In this document: positions 1 through 11,361 of the stretch, piece by piece | Layout: each line of letters begins with the position of its first letter | How positions within the stretch are numbered: position 1 is the stretch's first letter | Assembly: GCF_029852145.1 (NCBI RefSeq) | Contig: NC_079977.1 | Coordinates: 10,040,640 to 10,104,639 of the forward strand | Reading direction: 5' to 3' | Length of the DNA stretch: 64,000 nucleotides | DNA from: Microplitis mediator | Lineage: Eukaryota > Arthropoda > Insecta > Hymenoptera > Braconidae | The notes under the pieces: generated by a model | What the model was told of the DNA's origin: nothing | What the model saw: only the letters and a program-made list of their open reading frames with translations | Database searches by the model: none | Position numbers and translations under genes: made by a program

Positions 1-393
1 TTTAAATGAGTTGTTATTTATTAGTGGAAATTTGTTTACCTTGTTCTAACGAATCGAGTTTAATATAACCTATATATAACAAACCTTACTATTACGAATA
101 ACTCGATATAACGAATAATTTCTATTTCCCTTTAGTTTCGTTATATCAAGGTTGCACTGTATATTGATAACGATTTCTATTTCGACCAGAAACTGATTTA
201 AACGTTTTCAAATAAATAATTCTGTGTTTTGATTTAAATGAGTTGTTATTTATTAGTGGAAATTTGTTTACCTTGTTCTAACGAATCGAGTTTAATATAA
301 CCTATATATAACAAACCTTACTATTACGAATAACTCGATATAACGAATAATTTCTATTTCCCTTTAGTTTCGTTATATCAAGGTTGCACTGTA
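1..393. repeat. Tandem repeat, 232-bp unit, about 1.7 copies
   Basis: The sequence beginning at position 1 recurs at 233 with almost no change, through the motif GTTGCACTGTAT at 151 and again at 383. The second copy stops near 393. The unit is AT-rich and non-coding. The left part of the array probably continues outside the window. Confidence 0.9.
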
Positions 394-1500
394 TTTATTA
401 AATAATTTTGTGGGTATTTGAATCTTTTTTCAATTGTCATGGAAATGAATTTGCTGGCTTTATCTGTAAATAACTTTTAAACCGAAAATGATAACTTAAT
501 TCTGTAAAATGTATCTTAAAATTTGCACGATTAGCTTTAATGTTCACTATATTACTTGTTTTTTTAAAGATCTTGTCTAACAATTTGATGATTTCGAAAA
601 TTTTACAAAAAATAGAAAAAGCTTATTTTTGCAGCTTACCCCTCTAATAACTTCGAAATGATATGGAATACCTCAATTCCTTGAAATTCATGTTGTAGCT
701 TTAAGTAAGTATCTTATTTGATATAATAATCATCGTTTTTTATTATTTATTAAATAATTTTAGGATATGCCATATCATTTCGAAGTTTTTAGAAATAACA
801 TATTAAATTGTTTACACTACCGTAACGTATTTTCAATTCAGTACTTTATTTTAATGAAGTTCACCAAATTTTTGTATCTAAATGAGAAATCTACCTTTCC
901 ATTCCGGGTAAGGCCGGATGGCTCTTTTTTATGTGAATTTATTGTACATATCAGAAAAATCAAAAAATTTACTCTGTGTTTCGATGTAACAATGAGTATG
1001 TTATTATCTAAACAAATTTTATTGAATATGTCCAAAATTCGACTAATGAAATTAATTTTGCAAATTAAATGGCATCAATTATCCATTACGACAATTTAAC
1101 AGCAATGATATTCTCATTATGGAACTTTCGATTTACTAGTAAATTTTTTATATTAGATCAATCAGTTTGTAATTACTAACGTATTTATGGACTGACCGAT
1201 TATAATTTTATATCTATTATTGTGGCTCTAGCATGTTAGGGTTAAGAAATTCGATTTCTCAATGCGAATTGAGTAAAATCGAAGATATTGCCAGTTGGGT
1301 ATTTATTACCAATCTCAATACACGGAATTTGAAAACTTATAGATGGCGCTTACTGTCTTTTTTATCTACATCGGTAGAACAGTTTATGTTTAAAAACTCT
1401 AACTCTCATCACTAGATGGTGCTCACTACTGTCAGTAAGGGACTGTTTTATCGACCCGAAACCATCATCTTCTTAATATAAATAATTTACACAAGATTCT
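394..1500. other. AT-rich non-coding stretch
   Basis: No supported gene. The 110-codon frame at 767-1099 has low-complexity AT-driven composition and a competing frame on the other strand, and it shows no recognisable domain. Confidence 0.6.
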
Positions 1501-2004
1501 AATTTACATTGATTTAACAAAAAAAAATTTTATGTTTTTGATTCTGGCTTAAACAGTTTGGTAAGAAATTAAAAAATTTTGGAAAATTTCAATCGGCAAT
1601 ATGACCGTGTTTTCCCTAGAGTAAATCTAAAATTAAAAATCGTTTCGACAGCTACATACCCTAAACAAAATGAGAGTGACTCATTTAATTGTGGTATTTT
1701 TGTTTTACACTACATTTTTAAAGGTAACGTAAATAATATTAGTTCAATGGATCCAATATCGATGAGATTCTTTTTGAGAGAATTGTGTCTTGTGTAGTCT
1801 CTGGATGTGAGAAATTCATATCTTGTTTGGGGACATCAAGAACTCTCCGACGATGATCCAACGTGGTTTATATGCAGTACTTGTCATAAATTGCCACACT
1901 TCCGATGCTTAAGGTACTTAAATTGAAGTAAAGAAGAAATATCAGATGAATAATTTGTGTACAATTGTGATCGTTGCTGTGTTTGGCTGACACAATTCCA
2001 ATAA
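1501..2004 (+). pseudogene. Decayed Ulp1/SENP-type (C48) cysteine protease C-terminus with Cys-rich tail
   Basis: One reading frame holds the order expected for a Ulp1 (C48) catalytic domain: His (codon 1507), Asp in a VFDSG motif (near 1537), then Gln and Cys in a SFNCGIFVLHY motif near 1690. The frame continues into a tail with Cys pairs (FICSTC near 1873, CDRCC near 1966) resembling a PHD or other zinc-binding domain. It is broken by in-frame stops at 1510, 1570, 1795, 1924 and 1951, so it is dead. Ulp1-type proteases occur in cellular SUMO proteases and in several DNA transposon families. Degradation and TE surroundings favour a transposon origin, but no flanking transposase is visible. 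The upstream part of the domain is missing or unrecognisable. Confidence 0.65.
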
Positions 2005-2389
2005 AATACGGTTCAATTTTTATTGTTTAAGAATTGGATTTATATACATTCTTGTTGCTGCTATACTGCCCTTTAATATTATGATTGTTACGTAGATAAT
2101 ATGTTAAATAAAGAAACGGTCAAAACATTAAAAATTATTCAGTAATTCTATCAATACCTCAGATTTCTTCTCATATATTTTTTCATAGAACTATTTAATG
2201 TATTTAAATTTTTCAGACACTAATTATCTGGACAATATTATTTGAAATGGAGTCGACAGCGCCAAAGCATTGTACGTACACACTCGTAGTTATAAATACG
2301 GGAGCCTCCGACTATGACCTTTAAAAACAAATTAGCTTGTAGTTAATTATAAAGTTATCAATTTTTATTTAAAATAACAATTTGAGTAT

Positions 2390-2870
2390 TTTTCATCTTT
2401 AAAACAAAGTACTCGTTTAGAAAATCAACAAATCTACACGAGTATTTTTTCAAAATTAAAAAATTTTTGTTGTTTTTTTTTAAATCACAAAGTATTTTAT
2501 TTGAAAATAGCGGGTAACGCTCAATTTCCAGAGTAAAAATTGAAAGCGTGAAAAATAAAAAAAATACTCGTCCAGATTTCGAAAAATTGTTTATAAAAAT
2601 CAAAAAGTAAGGAGGTTTGTAAACATTTTGAAATAAAAAATAAGTAATCTTAAAATATAATTTCAAATTATACCTCAAGCATTTATTTTTTGATCTGTTT
2701 AAACAAATAGTCGTCTTGAAAATTGAAAAATCTACACGAGCATTTTTTTTAAATTTGAAAATTTATTATTTTTTCTAAAGTTATAAGAATTTTTTATATT
2801 TAAAATGACGGATGTCCGCTAACTTTAGGGTCATAAAAAAATTGAACTTTAGGTAAGATTTAAACGATTT
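2390..2870. repeat. Diverged tandem duplication, ~300-bp period
   Basis: The segments around 2400-2520 and 2697-2820 share an order of motifs including AAATCTACACGAG (near 2431 and 2728) followed by T-rich tracts and an ATTTGAAAAT/ATTTAAAATG block. This is an AT-rich low-complexity duplication. The 106-codon minus-strand frame over it is not supported. Confidence 0.55.
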
Positions 2871-3576
2871 AAACCAACTCTCGGGCCCATAACCTAATGA
2901 TTAGTTCGGAGACTAATAGAATGAAAGTCACAAGTTTTACCAGATGGTTGTTTTATTCTGACTAACGAACTTAGAATAGTCAGGATATACAGTTGAGCTA
3001 AGTACTAGCATTAAACAAATATGGTAGATATATAGCAAATAGGGATTAGAAGATATAGGTGACTCATTGATTCCTACATCATTTACGTAAGAAATGAGTC
3101 ATGAATAAGTTAGGTTTGACTCATTATTTCGCACATTTTTACGTAATATTATGATATAAAACTAATGACGTAAACATGACGTGAAAGTCATGTCTGTGTA
3201 ACATCCTATGATGTCAATATGATATATAGCCAAGTCTGCAGACTTGAAAAAGCTGAAACTAATGGATTGCGCGCCCTTTTATAGACATGCTGACGCATAG
3301 TCCCACGTGACATTACCCTCGGGCGAGTATGTCCGGAGGCGCACGAACCAACTTCGTAACAAAGTTGAACGTATACGCTTCAAGGGTCTATCCCTTTTTT
3401 ATACATAAATTAGTTTTTATATTTTAATTATTAGTTCGAAAACAAAATACGCTTAACTGGCCGATAGAGGGGTCACTTACCTTAAGTTATATATATCTAT
3501 TAGCCTAATATCAATAGACCAAGTTTACACTAGTTTTAAGGAAGAAAACAGCTTATAATATGACAAAACAATGATA
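2871..3576. other. Non-coding, nothing recognised
   Basis: AT-rich with a slightly more GC-rich patch around 3260-3390. No open frame, RNA gene or repeat structure was identified. Confidence 0.5.
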
Positions 3577-4850
3577 GCTTCATTTAACTCAGTTTTGCAC
3601 CACTTTAATTAAAATATATTCTAATGTCATCAGTTTCTGGTCAACAAGCCTTTAACTTTGCGAATGGCTTCAATCCTTCGGGGCATAGACTCAACTAGGG
3701 TTTTACAATAGTCATGATGTATATTTGTCCATTCTTCTTGTACTCTTCTCCATAGATTTACATTCATTATAGGAGATGTATGATATTCTACATGTAGACG
3801 CCTATTTAAGTAAGACCACTGATTCTTTATGTGGATGAAGCCTGGACTCTGAGCTGGCCAATCGAGAAGTTGGAATGGTTGCATTTTAAGCCAGTTTTAG
3901 ACAAGTTTAGCCAAGTGTTTGAGGTCACGGTCCTGATGAAAAAATATTTTATGTACAGGAGAAGGTACACTTTGTAACATGTTTGGTAAATTCTTTTCTA
4001 AAATACTCTTAAACATATTAAGTCATGCTACCTTCAATTGTGAGCAAAGTACCTGGTCCACCTGCTGTCATGCAGTCCCCAATCATTATAAATCCGCCTT
4101 CGTGCTCCACTGTCTCTTTTAAATGATTTGCTCTAAGAGAGGTACCTTTTTTCTTCCAAAAATAACTTTGACCGTTTGATAAATATCTATTTATTTCTGT
4201 CTTGTCGGACTATATAACTCTTTTTCAATCGTCCACTGTAAAATGTTTATATTTTTTTACAAAAGCTAAACGATCATTAATATTTTTCTTTGAAAGTGTA
4301 GGTTTCATTTTTTTTTTTTAATCGCTACGAAATAATTTTGTTTCAATATTCTTATAGCTGTCCTTTTCCTGATTATCTTCCCTAAATCACCATTTAACAG
4401 ATTAGCCATGGAAGCAGTTGAGGCTTCTCCTGTTTGAATATATCACTCAAAACGTTGACGTTCGCGAGAAGATAATAATTTGGGTCGTTCTCTTTTACTT
4501 AGAATTCAATCAGAGCAATGTTTATTTCTAACTTTTCACACATAACTTTGGCTAACATTTAATTATTTAAAAATTTTCCATTTGGAGAGGTTAGATTTTA
4601 AGCATGATATGATTTTGTTTTCCAGTCGTTTTATTTTTTATTTCACTATTACGCCTTAATAAATAATTACAATTAACGAATTAAACTGAACTTCATAAGA
4701 AAGACACCTGTACAAGCTAAGAATTATTTGACTTCTTAGTACCCCAACAATGAAAATATAAATTTAAAAAAAATTTATTTCTACACGGAACTATTCGTAA
4801 AGTCTGTGTGTTCACAAATGAGGAGCCAAACTGAGTATGAACAATGCGAG
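3577..4850 (-). mobile_element. Tc1-like DNA transposon remnant
   Basis: The span encloses the Tc1-type transposase pseudogene. Possible imperfect terminal inverted repeats are the block around CTCAGTTTTGCACCAC (near 3588) and the block around GAGCCAAACTGAGT (near 4822), which match as reverse complements with several differences. The TA target duplication could not be fixed, so the ends are approximate. Low sequence integrity indicates an old insertion. Confidence 0.55.
3615..4560 (-). pseudogene. Tc1-like (IS630/mariner superfamily) transposase, inactivated
   Basis: Read on the minus strand, the order is that of Tc1 transposases. It begins with a helix-turn-helix segment near 4500-4400 (motif SGEASTASM-like), then a first catalytic Asp in DKTEINRY near 4205. 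A Gly-rich stretch follows at 4110-4040, a second Asp in the QDRDLKH motif near 3930, and the C-terminal block DWPAQSP...LW..VQEEW...LVESMPRR at 3884-3630. Several frame changes and stops separate these parts. The position that is Glu in the conserved NPIENLW block reads Lys (HIKNQW, codon at 3825-3827), so the catalytic triad is also lost. No expression is expected. Confidence 0.85.
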
Positions 4851-5151
4851 TATTAGGATGGTGAGTTAGACAGAAAGTAAGTCTAATTCACATGCAATAA
4901 ATGAAGCATCGAATGCCGTACTATAATTACTTAAACACATTTTATCTACCTTCAGTTTTGTAAATATAACAACATGACATAAAATAAAATATAAAAGTTG
5001 ATTCAGTTTTGTTCATCAGTGTATATCTATCACTTCCCCATAGAGAACTAGTTTTAGGAAAATAAATTATCGATGAATAATTGTTTTATAATAGAATAGA
5101 AAAATAATATATTCCGCAACACATTCAGTGAAAATTAGCGCAGATTAAATT
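4851..5151. other. Upstream region of the sulfhydryl-oxidase gene
   Basis: AT-rich, about 300 bp between the Tc1 remnant and the start codon at 5152. I see no clear TATA box at a typical spacing and no convincing viral late-promoter motif, so the promoter type cannot be called. Confidence 0.4.
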
Positions 5152-5877
5152 ATGAATATATTGCATTTCAAACAATCAATTACAAGAAATCAGTATGTTT
5201 TTAATGAACATACCATCAATATACTAAAAAACCGCTTTTGTATTTACTTGAATCGATTTCTAGCATACATTAGAACGTCTAATCCTATATTAACTGTTGA
5301 ACAAGAAATTGAATTTTCAATATTTTTGAAAACACTTTTTAAACTGATAATACTTGTCACTGAACGCGAAGAAGAAGATTTTATTTTAAACGAAATAGAT
5401 ACCATGAGTAGTTCAGTTATTTGTCATGTAATGCTTTACGAAAAATGTCGCCAATTTTTCAGACTTACATTAGAAATAAACGAAGTAAAACTCGAAAAAA
5501 TAGATTGGTCACTTGATTCGTGGAGTAAGAATTACTGGAGTTTTCTGCATGCTTTATCAATTATTTTACAATATTGTTACGAAAAAAAATCAGCCAAGTC
5601 ACTTCACAATTATTTAGCTGCGCTTCTGTTGAACTTTGACTTAGTATTACCTTGTAGTGATTGTAGATATAACTATAAGATTAAAAATCCATTAATAAAT
5701 GTATCGCTACCCATCATTTATAGTGAGGATGCAATTTTCATGGTTTACAGTTTACACAATGATGTCCGCTCAGTAAGCGGCATTGACAAATATTCTTTTA
5801 ATCAATTCCTTAATGATTGGAGTATTCAAATATCAGCTTCAAACGTATCGACATTGGATGCCAAATATGTACTATAA
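5152..5877 (+). CDS. P33/Ac92-like viral-type FAD-dependent sulfhydryl oxidase
   Basis: Intact 241-codon frame, ATG to TAA. Family features are an aromatic-rich segment with His (WSKNYWSFLHALS, residues 124-136), a CxxC redox centre (PCSDC, Cys168 and Cys171, bases 5653-5664) and a downstream HN pair (LHNDV, residues 201-205), in the order seen in Erv/ALR oxidases. Length and the CxxC about two-thirds along fit the baculovirus/nudivirus P33 (Ac92) group better than short cellular ERV/ALR proteins. Such enzymes form disulfide bonds in structural proteins, passing electrons via the CxxC to FAD. There is no signal peptide. The N-terminal 120 residues match nothing I recognise. In an insect chromosome this suggests an endogenised gene of a nudivirus, a filamentous virus or a relative. 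No frameshift or stop is present, so it may be maintained or recent. A palindromic element begins 3 bp after the stop. Alternative: a divergent cellular ERV/QSOX-type gene. Confidence 0.65.
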   Translation: MNILHFKQSITRNQYVFNEHTINILKNRFCIYLNRFLAYIRTSNPILTVEQEIEFSIFLKTLFKLIILVTEREEEDFILNEIDTMSSSVICHVMLYEKCRQFFRLTLEINEVKLEKIDWSLDSWSKNYWSFLHALSIILQYCYEKKSAKSLHNYLAALLLNFDLVLPCSDCRYNYKIKNPLINVSLPIIYSEDAIFMVYSLHNDVRSVSGIDKYSFNQFLNDWSIQISASNVSTLDAKYVL

Positions 5878-5879
5878 TA

Positions 5880-7724
5880 CACTAATGGAAAAAATTAAAG
5901 GATCAAAAAAAGATTCCAAATTTTTGGGCGATTTTCAACAGGCCCTAACTTTGAGAGAAATGGTCGTACAAGAAATAAAAAGAAAGGAAATTGTAGCTCC
6001 AAGTGTCTACTTTTTGGATTAGAACTTTAAAATTTTTTAGCGTTAGCAGTTTTTGAGTAACCTTAGAAAAACCAGCGACAAAAAAATTTTCAAATTTTTT
6101 TAATTTTTTTTTTTTTTTTTCTCCGGGCGTGGAAAAAATTATTTTTGCTTAACCACTATGAGGGTCAGATAACTTCATTATTCAGCTTTAATTTCTTTTT
6201 TTATGGACCTTGATACGTCCATTTCTCGCCGAGATATCGGTCTTCAAATGGAAAAGGATCCTTTTGTCTTTGATTATCGATATCTCAGAAACCAATGATC
6301 GCACAGAAAGTTCATGGTGGGTTTTAAAAACCTGAATAAATTCCCTTCAATGATTAGCCATTGCTTTTTCGAAAAAAAAAATTTTTCCTATCGTCACATG
6401 AATTTAAAAATGCCACAAAAAAGGGCTTTTTGTGGTTTTTTGGAAAATTAAGCGCTGAAACGAAAATATTGTGGAATCGATAATATTGACTGTGCATTTT
6501 ACAGTTCAATATGTCCACAAAAACCCTGCAGGAAGCCAGATTAATCCAACCAGCCGTTTTTTTGTTTCACGCGATCAAATTTTAAAAAAAATTAAAGGAT
6601 CACGTTTTTTGCTCTGAAAAGTTCATAATCTTTAACAAGATGAAAACAAACATTTCTTCGGAGCTTTGTCCACAATTTTATTGCAGACAGCGCTTAAATT
6701 TCCAAAAGAAAAAGAACTTTTTTTTTAATTTAATGACTGAGAGATTAGTAAAATCATGGAATGCAGCGACGTAAACGTGTTAAAAATTATTGGGTGTTGG
6801 TTTTGTAAATTTCCTGAAGTTATCCCAAAAAAAAATTAAAAAAAAAAAAAATTTTTTTTTAAGTTTTTGTTTCGAAAAAAACGTTTTTTCTTTTTTGGAA
6901 ATTTAAGCACTGTCTGCAATAAAATTGTGGACAAAGCTCAGAAAAAATGTTTGTTTTCATCTTGTGAAAGATTATGAGCTTTTTAGAGCAAAAAACGTGA
7001 TCCTTTAATTTTTTAAAAAATTTGATCGCGTGAAACAAAAAAACGGCTGGTTGGATTAATCTGGCTCTCTGCAGGGTTTTTGTGGCCATATTGAACTGTA
7101 AAATGCACAGTCAACATTATCGATTTCCACAATATTTTCGTTTCAGCTCTTAATTTTCCAAAAAACCACAAAAAGCCCTTTTTTAAATTTTTATTCATTT
7201 TTAAATTCATGTGACGATAGGAAAAAATTTTTTTTTTGAAAAAGCAATGGCTAATCGTTGAAGGGAATTTATTCAAGTTTTTAAAACCCACTATTAACTT
7301 TCTGTGCGATCATTGGTTTCTGAGATATCGATAATCAAAGACGAAAGGATCCTTTTCCATTTGAAAACCGATATCTCGACGAGAAGTGGACGTATCAAGG
7401 TCCATAAAAAAAGCAATTAAAGCTGAATAATGAAGTTATCCGACCTTCATAGTGGTTAAGCAAAAATAATTTTTTCCACGCCCGGAGACCAAAAAAAAAA
7501 AATTTTTTTAATTTGAAAATTTTTTTGTCACTGGTTTTTCTAAGATTACTCAAAAACTGCTAACGCTAAAAAGTTTTAAAGTTCTAATCCAAAAAGTAGA
7601 CACTTGGAGCTACAATTTTCTTTTTTTTTATTTCTTGTACGACCATTTCTCTCAAAGTTACGGCCTGTTGAAAATCGCCCAAAAATTTGGAATTTTTTTT
7701 TGACCTTTAATTTTTTCATTAGTG
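5880..7724. mobile_element. Palindromic (foldback) element F1, 1.85 kb, TA target duplication
   Basis: Bases from 5880 (CACTAATGG) inward are the reverse complement of bases from 7724 (CATTAGTG) inward, giving two diverged arms of ~870 bp around a ~110-bp spacer centred near 6802. TA flanks both ends (5878-5879 and 7725-7726). No transposase is encoded, so it is a non-autonomous element, with TA duplication as in Tc1/mariner relatives. Short frames inside (for example 7013-7291) are palindrome artefacts. The same termini bound the nested element at 37199-38983. Confidence 0.85.
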
Positions 7725-7726
7725 TA

Positions 7727-8503
7727 TAATATTTTCAGTTATTACATTCTCATGGGACAAAGTTTCTATCAGACTTGATATCGGATATTTTACAAGTGAA
7801 AAACTTTTTATTTTAATTAACATTGAATTAGATTAATATAATAGAGCTAACTAATAACCGGCTACTTTCAATGCTCATCCATTTTTATCGAGGCTGATTT
7901 CTTACGCGCTTCAATTTTGCACGCTTCACAACGTGAAGCGTTTGAGGTAGTGCATTACTCTCAACATGTCCAACTCAAGCAATTTTTAAAATATACGTTT
8001 GTTCATAAGAAAAACTCGTCCTAAGTTCCTGATTACTGTATTAGTGCAACACAGATATGTCATTCACCCACTTGGGTGCAAAAAATGAAAAAAAGTAAGG
8101 ACTTCTGATAAGGATGCAGAGTGGTTTGATGTTATTCAAAAAAAAATTTAGATAGAAATAAAAAAATTTTTTTTTTTTTTCATCATGCTGTACCTCCAAA
8201 ATTATAGTAGCTATAAATCGGTAAAAATTCTGAGGAGTATCTGCTAGTATAAGGATAAAGTATACAGAGTTTCAAATTTTTTGAACAATTACTTTGGCTG
8301 GAATAAAAAATTAATCGTTCAATGCCAAAAACCCCATGTTATTCAAATGGGAAACTTACATCGCTATGCGGCATGGGTAAAAATTGAGATAGAGACTTGA
8401 AACTTTGAGGATATTTTTTCTTAGTTATTTCGAACCACATTAGGCTCTGGGAACATAAAAATTCAAAAATATCCAAAATGAGGACCACCCTTAGATATAT
8501 ATA
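7727..8503. other. Non-coding flank between F1 and the CsRn1 LTR
   Basis: AT-rich with A/T homopolymers at 8140-8180. The 73-codon minus frame at 8339-8560 crosses into the LTR and is not supported. Confidence 0.45.
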
Positions 8504-8759
8504 TGTAGCGTTGCTACTAGGAGACGCGATCGATAAAATTCGACAGTTTCCGTCGAACATCTATTTATTCATTTATCCATCTCTACCAGATTGGTGGGAA
8601 CAATAAGTAATAGACCGTGGGATTGCATACACGCATCCAGGCTTCTTTCTTTTCTGTATACTTACAATCACTGTGTTACTTTCGTTTATTTAAATAAAAC
8701 ATTTGTTTAAATTAATTAGTTGGTTTTAATAATTTATATTATCACCTCAACCACTAAAT
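8504..8759 (+). repeat. Probable 5' LTR of gypsy element #1 (CsRn1 clade)
   Basis: Begins TGTAGCGTTGCTACTAGG and ends just before the tRNA-Trp primer site. No matching 3' LTR was found downstream of pol, so the left edge is inferred from the TG start and the right edge from the primer site. Confidence 0.6.
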
Positions 8760-8777
8760 TGGTGACCCCGACGTGAT
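8760..8777 (+). promoter_or_regulatory. tRNA-Trp primer binding site
   Basis: TGGTGACCCCGACGTGAT is complementary to the 3' end of insect tRNA-Trp including the CCA. A tRNA-Trp primer is a known hallmark of the CsRn1 clade of Ty3/gypsy elements. The leader continues to the gag start at 9301 with no other feature seen. Confidence 0.85.
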
Positions 8778-9300
8778 CTCTTTTGTAGAGAAGCGTCGAA
8801 CACAAGTGTTACAAAGTTTATAAAATTTCGTGAGTTCTCGCATAATTTTTTGCCGCGAATATTTTGTTGCGTTGCTGATTAGTCAGCGAGACCGTGATTT
8901 TTCATTCACAGTTATTTTTGTGTGAATTTATTTATTAATTAGCGCAGTGAATTTTTTATCATTGTGCAGTTTTTTATATTTTATCACCGCTGGTGCATTG
9001 CGGGGCATCTTATGGACGTTATGCCGAATCAGGGTTGATTCAAGGGACCTTTAGTGCGAATCGAATAGTGATAAAAGTTTTTGCGCGCTGAAAATAAAAT
9101 TGCCTATTTCGTGCAGTGTCGCGTCAAATTTTCCGGTAGCTACGTCATCGGAAATAGTTTCGAGGATTAAGCAAGAAAGTCAGCCAAACATTCTTGAGTG
9201 ACAAGTCATCGCTGGATACGGAGTAAAATTAAAATAATATAATTTTACGTGCAGGTGATATCATTATTTGAAATATTATTTTTATATTTTATATTTCAAA

Positions 9301-9423
9301 ATGTACGCATCCATCGCAGAGGAACTCGCTGCTTTGCGTAAGCAACTTATAACGTATACCGTTTTTCAATTCGCGACGGAGACGCGAATAAATTCGGTAA
9401 ATCGTATGCGGTCACCCACGTGT
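9301..9423 (+). pseudogene. gag N-terminal fragment, gypsy element #1
   Basis: ATG at 9301 opens a frame with IAEELAALRKQL, a Gag-like start for this clade, lying ~520 bp after the primer site. It loses similarity near 9424, where an AT-rich insertion begins. Only about 40 codons survive. Confidence 0.55.
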
Positions 9424-11088
9424 ATACAAAATTATAAATTATAAATAACAAATGTATGACTCAAAATAATAATAGTTAAATATTCGTAAATAATAATATT
9501 GAACAATAAATAAAATAAAAGTGTGCCTGAACCAGCTTCCCAGGCTGGGTTAGTGCACGAGGGCGCCAGCCCGTTCTTACAAAACGGACGAAAATAATAC
9601 CAAATCAGGGGAGAGATCGCGGGACCAAATTTCGAGGGAGAATGTATGCACCAAGCGGAAATATGACCAAATAAATATAATAAATAAAAATTATAGAGAA
9701 TAATTATCACTAAAATATATCCAGGAAATAAACAAATAAATGTTGGCTATCACTGGAATTTTTTTTCTATATTATTTAATCCAAATATATTTATAAATAT
9801 AAATCCAATAACTTTTACAATACCAAATAAGATTTACTATACATTAATTCATCCCAATAAATTTCAACAAATTACAATATGCTCATTATAGCCAAACAAT
9901 AATAATAAAAATCAAATTAATTAAATTATCTACTGGGAAATTCCAATTATAAATTACAAATTTTACTGATTATACTCAATATAAATAAAAATACTAATTT
10001 CTTTCTTTATTTTATATTATTTACTCTGAGGAAAGAAAGACGTGGGAACTCAAAATATTTTTGGCAACACTGGGTTGCATACCATCAAATTATAAAATAA
10101 ATTTTACCCAGTGAAATAATATTTAAAATACTATGGTAAGACAAGGAGTCATATACGCTATCCTTGTCTATAATCCATTAAGGAATTTATTGGACGCGTC
10201 TTACGCACGTATACCAAACTCTGGGACAAACGCCGAATATATTCAGCTTATTATTATAAATAATAACTCAGGTTCAATTATTGACCACTCAAATATCGCG
10301 ATCAACTTTACCGAGGGTCCAGCGATAGCCGATGCAACAAATGATAATACAGATGACTTACCGGCGTTGTTAGTAATTTACTTCTTGAGTTTTAAATAAC
10401 AATAAAAATATATAAACTGTATACTTTTAATTCAATATAACAAAATTAATTATCACCAAATTAACTTTCTTCATTAATTAATTATCATTTTACGGCAACT
10501 GGGCCAGAACAAATTTTACTTGAAATCTCCGACGATAACACGTCCTACCTTTACAATAGCCCGGTCCTCTCTGATTATTTTTCGCGTCGGTTTTCCGAGG
10601 GATGGGTATCACTCACGTGTTATCCCCTCTAATGACCTCGGACTCGAAATTATCAATTAAAATAAAATGTTTAAACATATTACCCGACCAGAGTTATATG
10701 ATAATAATAAATTAAATAATATTATTCATCAATATTCATAAACATAATAATAATTAACCCTTTAAACAATAAAATAATAAGTATTTCAGTGCACCACGTG
10801 GCGGGAGGTACGTATTGATTTATATCCCCACCATATCGACGTACTCTCCCTTCGGTCAATATTTTTGTACAATACATACGCGTACGTGTGCTACGAGCTG
10901 AAATGAAAATATCGATTAAGTACATGAAATTCAAAATAATTATCAAAACATAAACACAATGAAAAATAATTTCAATAACAATCATAATTAAATCATAATC
11001 AAATAATTAATCACAATAATATAAATAGTTATGTAATAACATATTATAATAAATAAATGCGCTTTAATAGCTAGGAGGTGTTGTTAAA
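9424..11088 (-). mobile_element. AT-rich insertion within gag, possibly an LTR read on the minus strand
   Basis: About 1.66 kb of AT-rich sequence separates the two gag remnants. On the minus strand TGGCGCCCTCGTGC near 9573 has the form of a primer binding site, which would make the rest (up to ~11088) an LTR. No terminal duplication could be identified. Frames at 10133-10399 and 10722-10985 are not supported as genes. Confidence 0.35.
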
Positions 11089-11361
11089 ATCACGGCGAAA
11101 TGGGAAATCGCGTGCAGTGATTCACGTTTGAATCGCTACGTGACAAACTTGCACTGTTGACTGCCGAGCATAGCGAAATACTTGCTCAGGAGCAACTTCC
11201 AAATACACGATCCAGAGCATACCAACACCGTCGTCCTTGGAAAGTTAAAAAATTCGACTATTGCTGATATCATTTCGAGCATGATAAAATGCCCGATCAT
11301 GCGCACCCGGCTGTAAATGGCAGGGAAATGCCAATGAGAATCACTAGTGGTGGAGAGTGAT
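11089..11361 (+). pseudogene. gag C-terminal remnant with decayed CHCC-type finger
   Basis: Downstream of the insertion, the frame at 11253-11361 reads like the unusual Cys-His box of CsRn1-type Gag (C-x2-H spacing) with an in-frame stop at 11265. The last Cys residues are replaced. It ends with TGA at 11359, overlapping the pol frame. Confidence 0.5.

Noticed and set aside
4813..4847. Exact terminal inverted repeats for the Tc1 remnant
   Set aside because: Similarity to 3581-3606 is only partial and no TA duplication could be fixed, so the ends are kept as tentative.
5783..6022. 79-codon frame overlapping the end of the oxidase gene
   Set aside because: Begins in the wrong frame within the oxidase gene and runs into the F1 palindrome arm.
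7013..7291. 92-codon minus frame and its partner near 6300-6580
   Set aside because: Mirror frames produced by the palindrome F1, frequent Lys/Phe from A/T tracts, no domain.
10133..10399. 88-codon plus frame
   Set aside because: Lies in an AT-rich insertion, lacks domain similarity, and has no promoter, splice or codon-usage support.
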